Shown: positions 26,315 through 35,440 of the stretch, piece by piece
Layout: every line of letters begins with the position of its first letter
Position numbering within the stretch: the stretch's first letter is position 1
From: CAZOKH01 sp964580315
Lineage (GTDB): Bacteria; Chloroflexota; Anaerolineae; Anaerolineales; Anaerolineaceae
NCBI GenBank assembly: GCA_964580315.1
Contig: CAZOKH010000032.1
Span: 1 to 37,241 of the forward strand
Direction: 5' to 3'
Length of the DNA stretch: 37,241 bases
Notes under the pieces: model-generated
The model's database searches: none
What the model saw: the letters and a program-made list of their open reading frames with translations, nothing else
Told to the model about the DNA's origin: nothing
Made by a program: the position numbers and the translations under genes

Positions 26315-27421
26315 TTAGTTTTTCAGCACCTGTTCCAGTAAGAATTGTGCTATCTGGTTGGCACCATTTTGAACTGAGTGCGGTTTTTTCTCGTGGTTTG
26401 AAAGCCCGGGAATTGTATCAATCCATTGAAGAGACTGAAATTGATCTTCGCTGATTTCCAGTGCAATCATTTCCTGTTGGACAAAATCCACCAGGAAAGA
26501 TGATTCACGGAATGATTGCCTGGACAGATAAATGAATGGAATGTTGGCATGGTAGGTCTCTGCCAGGGTGCTGTATCCGACTTTGCCAACCACCAGGTCG
26601 GAGGCATTCACCAGGTCGGGATGGAAAAAATCGGAGTGATGCGGAAGCAGGATGACATTGCCCTGCTGAGAAGTGCGCTCGGATGCTCCGGGGATAATAA
26701 ACTGGTACTGGGGGAACCGGGCAAGCTCTTGAATGAAGGCATAATTTCCAGGGATGCCTCCCATGGTGATGAGTACCAAAAAATGATGGTTGTTGAGACC
26801 TAACTTCTCTCGAACCAGATCTCTTTTCTCCCTGGGAGATCGGCTTACCGGTGAGCAGTAGAGATTGACTGAAGGGTGGGGATTACAAACCGGGGTGGTC
26901 TGGATATGAAAATTTGCCCGCGCATAGATTTTTTTGAAACCATCGATAAAACGGTTGAATTGAGCCTGGTATGGAAGATACCCTTCGTAAATCCAGTCCC
27001 AGGTGAAGTTTTCAATCAAAACAGAAGGTAAGTCACATCTTCCGGCGATTTCGATGCCAATCGGCGAAATGTCGCAAAGAACGGCTTTTACATTTCGTTC
27101 TGTTAAGACTCGGCAGCAGCTATCAATGGTTTCATGTGCAAATGGGTAAAAGTTGTTCAAATGCTGCAAGGTCGCGGGGATATCTTCCTGCATGGAACTC
27201 AACTGGATGAGGCCGACATCAGAGGGAAACGGGCGATGGACAAAATTACACTCCAGCGATTCACGGAAGAACCATTCTGGAACCGTGGTGAAAATCTCGA
27301 ATGATAAACCGGGGTGTGATTGATGAAGTGATTGTATAACGGCACAGGCGCGTGCTGCGTGGCCAAATCCGTGCGGGGTGATGAAATAAGCGAGGTGTAA
27401 TTGACTGGTTGTTTTTGACAT
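26315..27421 (-). CDS. GT-B glycosyltransferase-like protein
   Basis: This protein of about 368 residues has a GT-B shape: an N-terminal AYFITPHGFGHAARA glycine loop and a C-terminal donor-binding half (FLVLITMGGIPGNY, then ASDLVVGKVGYSTLAE). This resembles MurG/GT28-like and macroside-type transferases. The ATG at 27421 places the HGFGH motif near the N-terminus, as in relatives. Longer starts back to 27583 would add a non-homologous stretch and overlap the divergent gene at 27547. No convincing Shine-Dalgarno is seen, so the start is uncertain. Donor and acceptor are unknown. It is convergent with the ABC exporter and divergent from the peptidase gene. Confidence 0.75.
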   Translation of the reverse strand: MSKTTSQLHLAYFITPHGFGHAARACAVIQSLHQSHPGLSFEIFTTVPEWFFRESLECNFVHRPFPSDVGLIQLSSMQEDIPATLQHLNNFYPFAHETIDSCCRVLTERNVKAVLCDISPIGIEIAGRCDLPSVLIENFTWDWIYEGYLPYQAQFNRFIDGFKKIYARANFHIQTTPVCNPHPSVNLYCSPVSRSPREKRDLVREKLGLNNHHFLVLITMGGIPGNYAFIQELARFPQYQFIIPGASERTSQQGNVILLPHHSDFFHPDLVNASDLVVGKVGYSTLAETYHANIPFIYLSRQSFRESSFLVDFVQQEMIALEISEDQFQSLQWIDTIPGLSNHEKKPHSVQNGANQIAQFLLEQVLKN

Positions 27422-27509
27422 TGCGAACCATTTATGAAGATGCTCAATTGATTGCATCATATCACAGGTAAATTGATGCGGTGGGATTTTCTTTTTAACA
27501 ATAGATTTA

Positions 27510-27538
27510 TGGAAACATTTTACCGGGGCGGTTAAAAT
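27510..27538 (+). promoter_or_regulatory. Possible promoter giving a near-leaderless transcript
   Basis: TGGAAA (27510-27515) and TAAAAT (27533-27538) are separated by 17 bases. The ATG of the peptidase gene starts only eight bases after the -10 box, so transcription would begin almost at the start codon. This agrees with the lack of a Shine-Dalgarno there. Confidence 0.35.
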
Positions 27539-27546
27539 TATCTCTG

Positions 27547-28482
27547 ATGACACTCGATTATTCTTATTTAAATTCTTCCTCATCTGTATCCAGCAATTTC
27601 CAAATGCAATTGATGGCTATGCTGATGCAGAAGTTGAACAACGCGAGCAGCAGTTCTAGCTCGTCTTCTGCAGCCGAATTCAGCGATATCCTGAAAATTA
27701 TGATTCCCATGATGGCGATGCAATCTTTTAGCCTGACGGGAGATTCAGGCAGCTCGAACAGTTCAAGCCTGGGGATGGGCACATCGGCCAGTTCAATGAT
27801 GGCGCCGATTATGATGAGTTTGATGGAAAAACTTCTTTCTGAAGATATCAACTCACAGTTCACTTCTGACGGCGTATCTTCGTCTTCTCAGGTTCATATT
27901 AACCAGTTCAGCGCTGAAAAAGGCGAAGGTGGGGATGGAATCAATGCTGATTGCGGACCCACTTCTCTGGTGATGGCGCTGCATTCGCTGGGATTGAAGG
28001 TGAAAGGCGAAACCGGAAGCAGTTCAGACGGCGATTTGGTTGACCTGGCGCGAAAAAGTATGGTCACCGATGCGAGCCGGGACGGGATCGATAAAAATGG
28101 AAACCGGTCGGATGCTGAGCATAACACCTTCACAAACTTTATTGATTTGGCAAGGGGGGCGGAAGCGGCTGGAGCAACAACGCGCCGCATTACACCTGCG
28201 GCCTCCAGCATCAAGAATGCTCTCCTAACCGGTTCCAGGGTTATCGCCAGCGGTACGTTTGTTGGTAAAACTCCATTGCCCTGGACAGGTGACAGCGGCA
28301 CAGACAATGCCAAAGCCCCGGGGAATGCGACCAAACATATCATTGCCATAACAGGCTACAATCAGAGCCAGGGCAAATTCATCGTCGAAGACCCTGCCAG
28401 AAAGAGTACATTACTGGTTACAGCTTCCCAACTTGAGGCCTTTATGGATGGAAATGCCGGGGCGCTGGCTATTTCATCTTGA
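27547..28482 (+). CDS. C39-like cysteine peptidase with Ser/Met-rich N-terminus
   Basis: This 311-residue protein has two parts. Residues 1-115 are low in complexity, with runs of Ser and Met-rich hydrophobic segments (MQLMAMLMQ, IMIPMMAMQ, MMAPIMMSLME), and no ordinary signal peptide. Residues 116-311 look like a papain-fold/C39-type domain: a Gln in HINQF as the likely oxyanion residue, Cys136 in ADCGPTS, His264 in TKHIIAITGY and Asp282 in VEDPA. Between Cys and His there is an insertion with DASRDGIDKNGN, a possible calcium-loop-like segment. The triad appears complete, so peptidase or related thiol activity is likely. Substrate and location are unknown. Confidence 0.75.
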   Translation: MTLDYSYLNSSSSVSSNFQMQLMAMLMQKLNNASSSSSSSSAAEFSDILKIMIPMMAMQSFSLTGDSGSSNSSSLGMGTSASSMMAPIMMSLMEKLLSEDINSQFTSDGVSSSSQVHINQFSAEKGEGGDGINADCGPTSLVMALHSLGLKVKGETGSSSDGDLVDLARKSMVTDASRDGIDKNGNRSDAEHNTFTNFIDLARGAEAAGATTRRITPAASSIKNALLTGSRVIASGTFVGKTPLPWTGDSGTDNAKAPGNATKHIIAITGYNQSQGKFIVEDPARKSTLLVTASQLEAFMDGNAGALAISS

Positions 28483-28538
28483 AAGTAGTGACCAGTATCT
28501 GGTTCTTAATGTGATTAGCCTGGCCGGGTTATCCTGAT

Positions 28539-28544
28539 TATAAT
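28539..28544 (+). promoter_or_regulatory. -10 box upstream of the WD40 gene
   Basis: A perfect TATAAT lies about 38 bases before the ATG at 28583. The -35 region is not recognisable. Confidence 0.45.
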
Positions 28545-28582
28545 TACCGCCAGACTGATCATTCTTTTTAAGGGAGATGGGC

Positions 28583-30973
28583 ATGCGTTGTCCCCAGTGC
28601 GGCACAGAAAATCCTGAAGGCCAGGTGAATTGTATCCAATGTTCTGCGCCGTTAAACCTTGAACCATCTCAACCCAACGCAGTAAGCGAAACAAACACAG
28701 AACATGACTCCCATGCGCCAACTTTGAACGGCGAATTTGAGGGTGATTCGGGAAAAAAGCCATTAGAAAACTTTAATGATGAAAGCCCGCCCGAATCCGA
28801 AGAAGAGGCTGTTGAAAAAACTCAACCGGTTCAGATAAGCGAACCTCAGGATACTGAAGTTCCTGAGTCAGAATCGATTCAGGCTGAAAGCGCCGTGGAG
28901 CCGCAGACGGCTGCTGGCGTTCCAGCGGTGAGAAAACAGTCCTCTTCGCCCAGGAATAAAGCAAAACCCCAACAGGATAACAGCCTGCGCGTATTCTTCA
29001 TTGCATTAAGCATCACAACAATCCTTCTGGCGCTATCATTTGTGCTCATTCTCTCTCTTTTTGGCGAGCAAATTGGACTGGACAACCCCGGGCTTTTTTC
29101 CTTTTCAAAAAAAGAAGAACAAAATGAAGCACCGTTGCCAGACACTGAAATTTATTTGTCGGGTCCACTGGTTTTACCGGCTGAAGCCATCGTGCCTCAA
29201 AATGTTGGACAATTGAGCGAACTGGCCCGGATTGGCAAAGGGTGGCTTGGACAGGTGATTTTTTCACCGGACGGGAATCTACTCATCGCCCCGGCTTCTC
29301 TGGGGGTATATTTCCTGGATGGGCGTAATCTTGATGAAGTGCAATTTTTGCCCATGGATAAACCTGTTTTCCGGGCTGCCTATTCCCCCGATGGTTCTTT
29401 GCTGGCGCTGGCGGTTGGTTATGAAATTCAAATATACAGTTTGAGTGAATCGCGGCTGGTGGCAAACCTTACGGGGCATGAGAACACGGTTTCGAGCGTC
29501 ACTTTTTCACCCGACGGCAGATTTTTGTTAAGCAGTTCATGGGACCGCACTGTGCGCCTGTGGCAGGTGGCTGACAGCAGCCAGGTTTACCGCTTGCGTT
29601 TGGCAGGAGAAGCGACCAGCGTGGCGTTTTCACCTGACGGCAGCCAATTCATGGTTGGACTGAGCGATAAAACCGCTGGAATTTTTAATACTGCCGATGG
29701 TTCTGTGGCCAATGCACTGAGAGAACACGACGGCGCAATCTTAAGCGTGGCCTATTCACCAGATGGAAAATGGATTGCCACCGGGAGTAATGATAAGACG
29801 GTTAAAATTTGGAGCCGGACTGACGGGAAGATTGAACGCACCCTCACCTGGCATGACGGCCCGGTTTTGGCGCTGCAATTTTCACCGGATGGAAAGACAA
29901 TTGCCACAGCATCGAGTGATGGAACTGTCCGAATTTGGAGTGTTCCAGATGGGAAACCGCTGCAAACATTGGATGGGCATGCCAGTTATGTTTACGGCAT
30001 AACATTCTCGCCAGATGGGAAAAATATCGCTTCGACCAGCACAGACGGAACGGTTTGCCTGTGGGATATCGACAAAGCAATTCGCCAATATTGCAAGGGC
30101 GGTTTCACAAATTATATCTACACGGTGGCCGTCTCTGCAGATATGTCTTACCTGGCTTTTGGTGATGAAAGCGGAAAAATTCAACTCTTAAGCCTTTCCA
30201 CGGGGTCTGTTTATCCGCCTTTGCGTGGTCACAAGGGTTCAGTACGCGATCTCGCATTTCTTCCGGCATCAGATCAATTGATTTCGGCTTCCAGTGATGG
30301 GACCATTCGCCAGTGGATGCTTCCCGGCGGCAGCCAGATCAGGGCGCTGACCGGGCATGAAGGTGTGGTGAACAGTATTGACCTGTCGGGAGATGGCCAA
30401 TGGATCGTCTCCGGATCTGGCGACGGCACCATCAGGTTGTGGAACACCGGTGACGGAAGCCAGACGCACATGATTGAATCATTGGGACTGGCGGTGAACG
30501 ATGTGGTTTTCTCTGCGGACAATTCCAGGGTATTGTCTGGCGGAGATGACCGCCTTGCCAGGCTGTGGGATGTTTCGACAGGCGAGCAGATTGTGCAATT
30601 TCGAGGACAGCGCGTAGCCATCAAGCAGGTTTTATTCAACCAGAATGATGAGCGGGTGTTGACCGCAGACGCGGATGATTTGATCCGTGTCTGGGAAACA
30701 GGCACTCAAAATTGGAAAGCCAGCATCGTTTATGGAGGCGACCAGTTTGATGCCATGGCATTATCGCCCGACAACTCACTTCTGGCTGTTGCCGTTTTTG
30801 ATCAATTGCGTTTCCAGACCACCATTGAAATCTATCGTATGCAAGACCAGGGCTTACTGGCCAGTTTGACCGGCCATACCATGCCGGTCAGCCAGCTTGA
30901 ATTCTCGCCAGACGGACGCTGGTTAATTTCAGCGTCTGAAGACGGCACGATTCGATTCTGGGGCGTCCAGTAA
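28583..30973 (+). CDS. Membrane-anchored WD40 protein (zinc ribbon, TM, 14 repeats)
   Basis: This protein of about 796 residues begins with a zinc ribbon (CPQCGTENPEG, then CIQC). An acidic, Pro/Glu-rich linker follows, then one transmembrane helix (about 137-161), then 14 WD40-type repeats from about residue 210 to the end. Most repeats begin with VxFSPDG and end near the W of the next blade. Fourteen repeats suggest two seven-bladed propellers, outside the membrane if the zinc ribbon is cytosolic. The start is the second ATG, 28583, six bases after AGGGAG; the ATG at 28577 touches that site. No enzyme domain is visible, so a scaffold or sensor role is inferred. It ends four bases before the convergent purH stop. 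Confidence 0.9.
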   Translation: MRCPQCGTENPEGQVNCIQCSAPLNLEPSQPNAVSETNTEHDSHAPTLNGEFEGDSGKKPLENFNDESPPESEEEAVEKTQPVQISEPQDTEVPESESIQAESAVEPQTAAGVPAVRKQSSSPRNKAKPQQDNSLRVFFIALSITTILLALSFVLILSLFGEQIGLDNPGLFSFSKKEEQNEAPLPDTEIYLSGPLVLPAEAIVPQNVGQLSELARIGKGWLGQVIFSPDGNLLIAPASLGVYFLDGRNLDEVQFLPMDKPVFRAAYSPDGSLLALAVGYEIQIYSLSESRLVANLTGHENTVSSVTFSPDGRFLLSSSWDRTVRLWQVADSSQVYRLRLAGEATSVAFSPDGSQFMVGLSDKTAGIFNTADGSVANALREHDGAILSVAYSPDGKWIATGSNDKTVKIWSRTDGKIERTLTWHDGPVLALQFSPDGKTIATASSDGTVRIWSVPDGKPLQTLDGHASYVYGITFSPDGKNIASTSTDGTVCLWDIDKAIRQYCKGGFTNYIYTVAVSADMSYLAFGDESGKIQLLSLSTGSVYPPLRGHKGSVRDLAFLPASDQLISASSDGTIRQWMLPGGSQIRALTGHEGVVNSIDLSGDGQWIVSGSGDGTIRLWNTGDGSQTHMIESLGLAVNDVVFSADNSRVLSGGDDRLARLWDVSTGEQIVQFRGQRVAIKQVLFNQNDERVLTADADDLIRVWETGTQNWKASIVYGGDQFDAMALSPDNSLLAVAVFDQLRFQTTIEIYRMQDQGLLASLTGHTMPVSQLEFSPDGRWLISASEDGTIRFWGVQ

Positions 30974-30977
30974 TATA

Positions 30978-32507
30978 TTAGTGACGGAAGTGGCGGAAGC
31001 CGGTGAAGATCATCGCCAGATGATGGTTGTTGGCGGCTTCAATGGATTCGTCATCGCGCATGGAACCGCCGGGTTGAATGACGGCTGTGATGCCAGCTTT
31101 GGCGGCTTCTTCAATTGAGTCAGAGAAGGGGAAAAAGGCATCGGATGCCATGACCGCTCCGTTTGCTTTCTCGCCAGCCCGGGTGGCGGCGATGCGCACG
31201 CAATCGACCCGGTTGGGTTGGCCTCCTCCAATGCCCACTGTTGCGGTTCCCCGGGCAAACACAATGGCGTTCGATTTAACATGCTGGCAGGCCTTCCAGG
31301 CGAATTGCAGCGCAGCCATTTCGTGGGCGGTGGGGATGCGGTTGGTGGCAACCCGCCAGGTATGCGATTGCAAGGTATCGCCGGTGTCGCGTTCTTGCAG
31401 GAGCAAGCCGCGGTTAACCGAGCGAATCTCGTAGTTGGGGGAAATGAGCATATCGGGGAGCAATAAAACCCGGCAGTTCTTTTTCTTTTGAAGGATGTTC
31501 AGGGCTTCTTGAGAATAAGATGGGGCAATGATGCACTCCAAAAAGTGCTGTCCCAGCGCTTCCATGATTTGTTCATCACATTCACGGTTTAAGGCTAAGA
31601 TGCCTCCAAAGGCGGAAACGGGGTCGCATTCGAGGGCGAGTTGAAATGCCCGCACCAGTTGTTCATCGCTGGCAATGCCGCAGGGTGAAAGATGCTTCAC
31701 AATCACCGCGGAGGGCTGTTCAAAGGAGATGACTGCCCGCAGCGCGGCGTCCAGGTCCAGAAGATTGTTATAGGAGAGTTCCTTACCCTGCAAGACCTCA
31801 GCTCCCAGCGGTTTTTGCGGCCGGTCAAGGTGAATCAGCACGGCTTTTTGATGCGGATTTTCTCCATAGCGCAAAGGGGTGACAGGAAAGGGAGCGAGAA
31901 AGCCGGGCATTTCAACGGGAGCCGGGCTTTCAAGTGTTTTGGATAGGTAGTCGGCGATGTTGGAATCGTACCGGGCGGTCAGCGCAAAAGCTTTGAGCGC
32001 CATTTTCTTGCGGGTAGCGGAGGAGCAAGAGCCGCTGCTCTCCAATTCAGCAAGGATCAATTCATAATCTTCCGGGGCTGTGACCACGGTGACCCGCTCG
32101 TGGTTTTTGGCAGCAGCTCGCACCAGGGCCACCCCGCCAATGTCAATCATCTCAATGGCCTCGGCAAGCGTGGTCTGTGGATTTTCGATGGTTTTATTGA
32201 AGGGATATAAATTAACCACAACCAGGTCGATGAGGCTGGCGTGAATCGTTTCCAGGTCTTGAAGGTCATCGGGAAGATCGCGCGCCAGGATGCCGCCGTG
32301 AATAACCGGGTGCAAGGTTTTCACACGGCCGTTCAAGATTTCAGGGCTGCAAGTGTAATCAGACACTTCTTCAACCAAAAGCCCCGATTCGCGGATGGCG
32401 CGGGCCGTGCCGCCGCTGGCAAGTAAACTCCAGCCCATTTTTTGCAATCGGCTGGCGAAATCGATCAGGCCGGTTTTGTCAGATACAGAAATCAGGGCTA
32501 CAGGCAT
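30978..32507 (-). CDS. purH: Bifunctional AICAR formyltransferase/IMP cyclohydrolase
   Basis: This 509-residue protein catalyses the last two steps of IMP synthesis. The N-terminal MGS-like cyclohydrolase domain shows ALISVSDKTGL, SGGTARAI and VKTLHPVIHGGILAR. The C-terminal transformylase domain shows LRYGENPHQKA, the Lys-His motif VIVKHLSPCGIAS and a terminal MRDDESIEAANNH. The length matches the family. GGGAG precedes the ATG by about seven bases. No other purine gene is nearby and no riboswitch-like leader was recognised. Confidence 0.96.
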   Translation of the reverse strand: MPVALISVSDKTGLIDFASRLQKMGWSLLASGGTARAIRESGLLVEEVSDYTCSPEILNGRVKTLHPVIHGGILARDLPDDLQDLETIHASLIDLVVVNLYPFNKTIENPQTTLAEAIEMIDIGGVALVRAAAKNHERVTVVTAPEDYELILAELESSGSCSSATRKKMALKAFALTARYDSNIADYLSKTLESPAPVEMPGFLAPFPVTPLRYGENPHQKAVLIHLDRPQKPLGAEVLQGKELSYNNLLDLDAALRAVISFEQPSAVIVKHLSPCGIASDEQLVRAFQLALECDPVSAFGGILALNRECDEQIMEALGQHFLECIIAPSYSQEALNILQKKKNCRVLLLPDMLISPNYEIRSVNRGLLLQERDTGDTLQSHTWRVATNRIPTAHEMAALQFAWKACQHVKSNAIVFARGTATVGIGGGQPNRVDCVRIAATRAGEKANGAVMASDAFFPFSDSIEEAAKAGITAVIQPGGSMRDDESIEAANNHHLAMIFTGFRHFRH

Positions 32508-32616
32508 GGATTATTCTCCCGTTTGTATTTTTGGAACAAGTTCTGAACTGAAAAAAAGAGCGAACCATTCTCATTCTACCCTGAGTGATGCCCTTGTGGG
32601 GAATTCGAATGAAATT

Positions 32617-34317
32617 TTATTCTGAAATTTGCGTGTAGTTGATGATTTTTGGCTCGGATGTAACTTTTTTTGCCCGGTACATAGCTTTATCTGCTTTTTC
32701 GATCAGGACATCCACTGTTTCTCCATCGTCGGGGAAAATACTAATCCCAATACTGGCAGAAACCTGCAATTCAAGTTGATCTATCTGAATCGGTGTTGCG
32801 ATAGTTTTCAGTGTTTTTTGACCGAGTGTTTTGATACTGTCAAAATTTCCTGGATTCTCCAGCATGATGACAAATTCATCGCCGCCGAAGCGGGCAATGG
32901 TGTCGCTTTCCCTGGAGAAAATTTTCTTTATCCGTGCGGCAATGGTTTGAAGAAGTAAATCACCGACCTGGTGACCGTGCGTATCATTAATTTCTTTGAA
33001 GCCATCCAGGTCCAGAAATAAAATTGCCAGTTTTTGTTCTGATCTGCGCGACCGGGTGATGGCGTGCGAAAGCCGGTCGAAGAACAAAATCCGATTGGGC
33101 AGATCTGTAAGCGGATCGTGCGTGGAAAGATATTGCAATTTACTTTCAACCTGCTTTATTTCGGTTATATCGTTGTAAATTCCCAGGATTCCCACAATTT
33201 TTTCATGTAATACCACCGGAACGCCATGAATATCCACGTCCAGCACAACATGATCTTTGCGTTTGCGTTGTGCGATGACATGAATATTTTCGCCCTGCAA
33301 CACCCTGGCTGAGATGGAATTGGCATGCGGGCGGGTGTGATCGGTGGTGATCAAATTGTCGATGTTCTTTCCAAAAGCCTCATCCCTGGTATAGCCAAAC
33401 ATTTTTTCAAAAGCCGGATTAAAAGATTGGATGCCATGCTGCAAATCCAACGTTACAATGGCAATTGGCGCTGATTCGACCAGTGTTTCAAAGTATTGTT
33501 TTTGTTCGGCAATGTGATTGGTTCTTTCAATCACCGTTTTCTCAAGATGGTCTTTGATGCGGGTCAATTCCTGGTTCTTGATTTCCAGTTCATCTTTCAT
33601 GACAAGCGATTTGATGAAACCTGTAGATAACGAATCCGAGATGACCAGGATCATCCCCAGGCAGGTATATTCCAGCAAATAGAAGAACTTGTAAAAACCG
33701 AGGACGATCGCCGTATCATTCAGTGCTCCCAGGAACAAAACCACAGATGACAGGAAAATGGGGGTGGACTTTTTCCGATCACCCATCTGATGAAAACGGA
33801 TAACGCCGCTGAAAATGAACAGCGCAACCAGTATTCCCAGCAGGGTGGTCAGGTTTGTGAGCCAGCCCGAGGTCGCTTCAAAATAGGTGATTTTACTATT
33901 GAATAGATCCAGCGCTTTGATGGAACGGGCATCCATGATCCAGGTTCTGGGGGAATGATCGATGATTTGAATGAGCACAACAACGGCCATATACAGGGTG
34001 CTCAGAATGGTCCATTTTTGAGGCAGGCAGCCGGTGTAGTAGTAGATGAACCACATTATGGTGATGCCAAACAAGAAGAAGGTGATGATTTGGGATCGCT
34101 GCCAGATTGCGCCTTCATACATGGAGGCGGCATTGTACAGGCCGGCGCTCTGTGAGGCGTAGGCAGCCGAAAGCAGCGCGCTGACGGCAAAGAAGAGATA
34201 ATGTTTGTCTTTTTTGGTCGCGAGAAAGATTTTTAAATAGTGGTATCCGACATAAATTGAAATGACGGCTACTAAAAGAGGAGGTATGGATGCAATGGAT
34301 AGAAACGAAGTGTGCAT
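32617..34317 (-). CDS. Membrane PAS-GGDEF diguanylate cyclase
   Basis: This 566-residue protein has about seven hydrophobic segments in the first 240 residues. A short coiled linker follows, then a PAS domain (FETLVESAPIAIVTLDLQHGIQSFNPAFEKMFG...), then a GGDEF domain with an intact ARFGGDEF active site. An RxxD sequence (RESD) lies five residues before GGDEF, matching the product-inhibition I-site. It should synthesise cyclic di-GMP in response to a signal read by the membrane or PAS region, with feedback inhibition. No EAL domain follows. The ribosome binding site at the annotated ATG is poor (GGA touching the start), so the exact start is uncertain. Confidence 0.93.
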   Translation of the reverse strand: MHTSFLSIASIPPLLVAVISIYVGYHYLKIFLATKKDKHYLFFAVSALLSAAYASQSAGLYNAASMYEGAIWQRSQIITFFLFGITIMWFIYYYTGCLPQKWTILSTLYMAVVVLIQIIDHSPRTWIMDARSIKALDLFNSKITYFEATSGWLTNLTTLLGILVALFIFSGVIRFHQMGDRKKSTPIFLSSVVLFLGALNDTAIVLGFYKFFYLLEYTCLGMILVISDSLSTGFIKSLVMKDELEIKNQELTRIKDHLEKTVIERTNHIAEQKQYFETLVESAPIAIVTLDLQHGIQSFNPAFEKMFGYTRDEAFGKNIDNLITTDHTRPHANSISARVLQGENIHVIAQRKRKDHVVLDVDIHGVPVVLHEKIVGILGIYNDITEIKQVESKLQYLSTHDPLTDLPNRILFFDRLSHAITRSRRSEQKLAILFLDLDGFKEINDTHGHQVGDLLLQTIAARIKKIFSRESDTIARFGGDEFVIMLENPGNFDSIKTLGQKTLKTIATPIQIDQLELQVSASIGISIFPDDGETVDVLIEKADKAMYRAKKVTSEPKIINYTQISE

Positions 34318-34538
34318 TCCAGAGTTCTATGTTTGACAAATGTAGTGGATAGTCTGGCAGCTATGATCAATCAATCATGCAATGTGGTTGCGACAACCCA
34401 TTCCTATATTATATGACAATGAGTCAAGAAAATTCACTGCAAGCCAAAAAAAAGATGAGATTGTTACGCTCGCCGCGCTCACTCACAAGAATAACCAAAT
34501 TTTCCCGAGCTCATTTCCACTCCCCATCAATGCTGCTT

Positions 34539-34544
34539 TATAAT
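34539..34544 (+). promoter_or_regulatory. -10 box of the MscS-type gene
   Basis: A perfect TATAAT lies 17 bases before the ATG at 34562 and eight bases before an in-frame GTG at 34553. The transcript leader would be at most about ten bases. Confidence 0.45.
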
Positions 34545-34561
34545 AAGGGCCGGTGATCGAG

Positions 34562-35356
34562 ATGCAAACAATCATAAAAACCATTCAAGATTTGAACTTA
34601 TCCAAACCGGTTGTTATCCTGATCCTGATCTTTGCGGCGTGGATCATTCACCGCCTGTCGGGATTTTTTACCAGGGTGGTGGAGAAGGTTTTTTCCCTGG
34701 CGCCCAAAGGAGAAGTGGACGCAGACCGCCGCAAGACCATCCATTTCCTGCTGCGCAGCGCCATCAGTTTTTTGGCGTTTTTTGCGGCCGGGGTGGCCAT
34801 TGTGGGGCTGTTCGTGTCGATTGATACGCTGGTGTGGGTGGTGGGCCTGTTCAGCGCGGCGTTCGGCCTGGCTGCCAAGCCGGTGATCAGCGATGTGCTG
34901 ACCGGATTTAACTTTCTGTTTGCCGACACGTTTTCGGTGGGCGAGAAAGTGGAAATGACCGGCATTGAAGGAGTGGTTGAGGCCATCAACCTGCGCACCA
35001 CGTTCCTGCGAGCGCCCAACGGCGAGCTGTATGTGATTCCCAACGGCGAAATTCGTATTGTGCGCAACTTCAGCCGCGGCAAGTTTTCACCGTGCAACGT
35101 GGTGCTGCGCATTGCCTCCTCTTACCTGGGCAGGGCGCTGCCGCTGCTGGAGCGTTTAAAGCCCGAAGCGATGCTGATGCTGCCCGACATGATCGAGCCC
35201 TGGAAGGTGATCAGCGAGGGCGGGGTGATCGGGCAGCAGACCGAGTTGACCATTTTGGCGAAAGCCAGGTTTGGCAAGGCAGCCGAGATGAAACCGCATT
35301 TGCTCAAGCTGATCCAGGAATCCTTCTCGAATGAAGGTATTGGGTTGATTAATTAA
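34562..35356 (+). CDS. Small-conductance mechanosensitive channel (MscS family)
   Basis: This protein of about 264 residues has three hydrophobic helices in the first 125 residues. The third merges into the pore-lining Gly/Ala-rich segment (LFSAAFGLAAKPVISDVLTGF), followed by the MscS beta domain (FSVGEKVEMTGIEGVVEAINLRTT, then LYVIPNGEI). It would open under membrane tension to release solutes during osmotic downshock. It matches the short core type, with a brief C-terminal domain. ATG at 34562 is used; GTG at 34553 is possible. The leader is very short. Third codon positions look more GC-rich than in the genes before it. Confidence 0.92.
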   Translation: MQTIIKTIQDLNLSKPVVILILIFAAWIIHRLSGFFTRVVEKVFSLAPKGEVDADRRKTIHFLLRSAISFLAFFAAGVAIVGLFVSIDTLVWVVGLFSAAFGLAAKPVISDVLTGFNFLFADTFSVGEKVEMTGIEGVVEAINLRTTFLRAPNGELYVIPNGEIRIVRNFSRGKFSPCNVVLRIASSYLGRALPLLERLKPEAMLMLPDMIEPWKVISEGGVIGQQTELTILAKARFGKAAEMKPHLLKLIQESFSNEGIGLIN

Positions 35357-35382
35357 GCACATGCGGTTATGGTATAAGGATG

Positions 35383-35388
35383 TATAAT
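35383..35388 (+). promoter_or_regulatory. -10 box of glnS
   Basis: A perfect TATAAT lies about 52 bases before the glnS ATG. No good -35 is seen. Confidence 0.45.
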
Positions 35389-35440
35389 CGGGTCTGTTAA
35401 AATTGCACTCATTTAAAAATTTATCCTGGAGTTAAGAAAT

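Noticed and set aside
27422..27583. 54-codon extension of the glycosyltransferase-like gene
   Set aside because: It overlaps the divergent peptidase gene, has no homology to the fold, and lacks a ribosome binding site.
28583..30973. Periodic DNA similarity about every 125 bases
   Set aside because: It reflects the WD40 protein repeats, not a CRISPR array or DNA satellite; the units are divergent and lie within one gene.
34333..34367. TTGACA with TATGAT on the + strand after the diguanylate cyclase start
   Set aside because: The spacing is about 23 bases, too long for a standard sigma-70 promoter, and no + strand gene starts nearby.
34318..34552. Possible small gene or riboswitch in this 235-base gap
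   Set aside because: There is no open frame with a ribosome binding site and no convincing paired structure. Only the -10 box of the following gene is supported.
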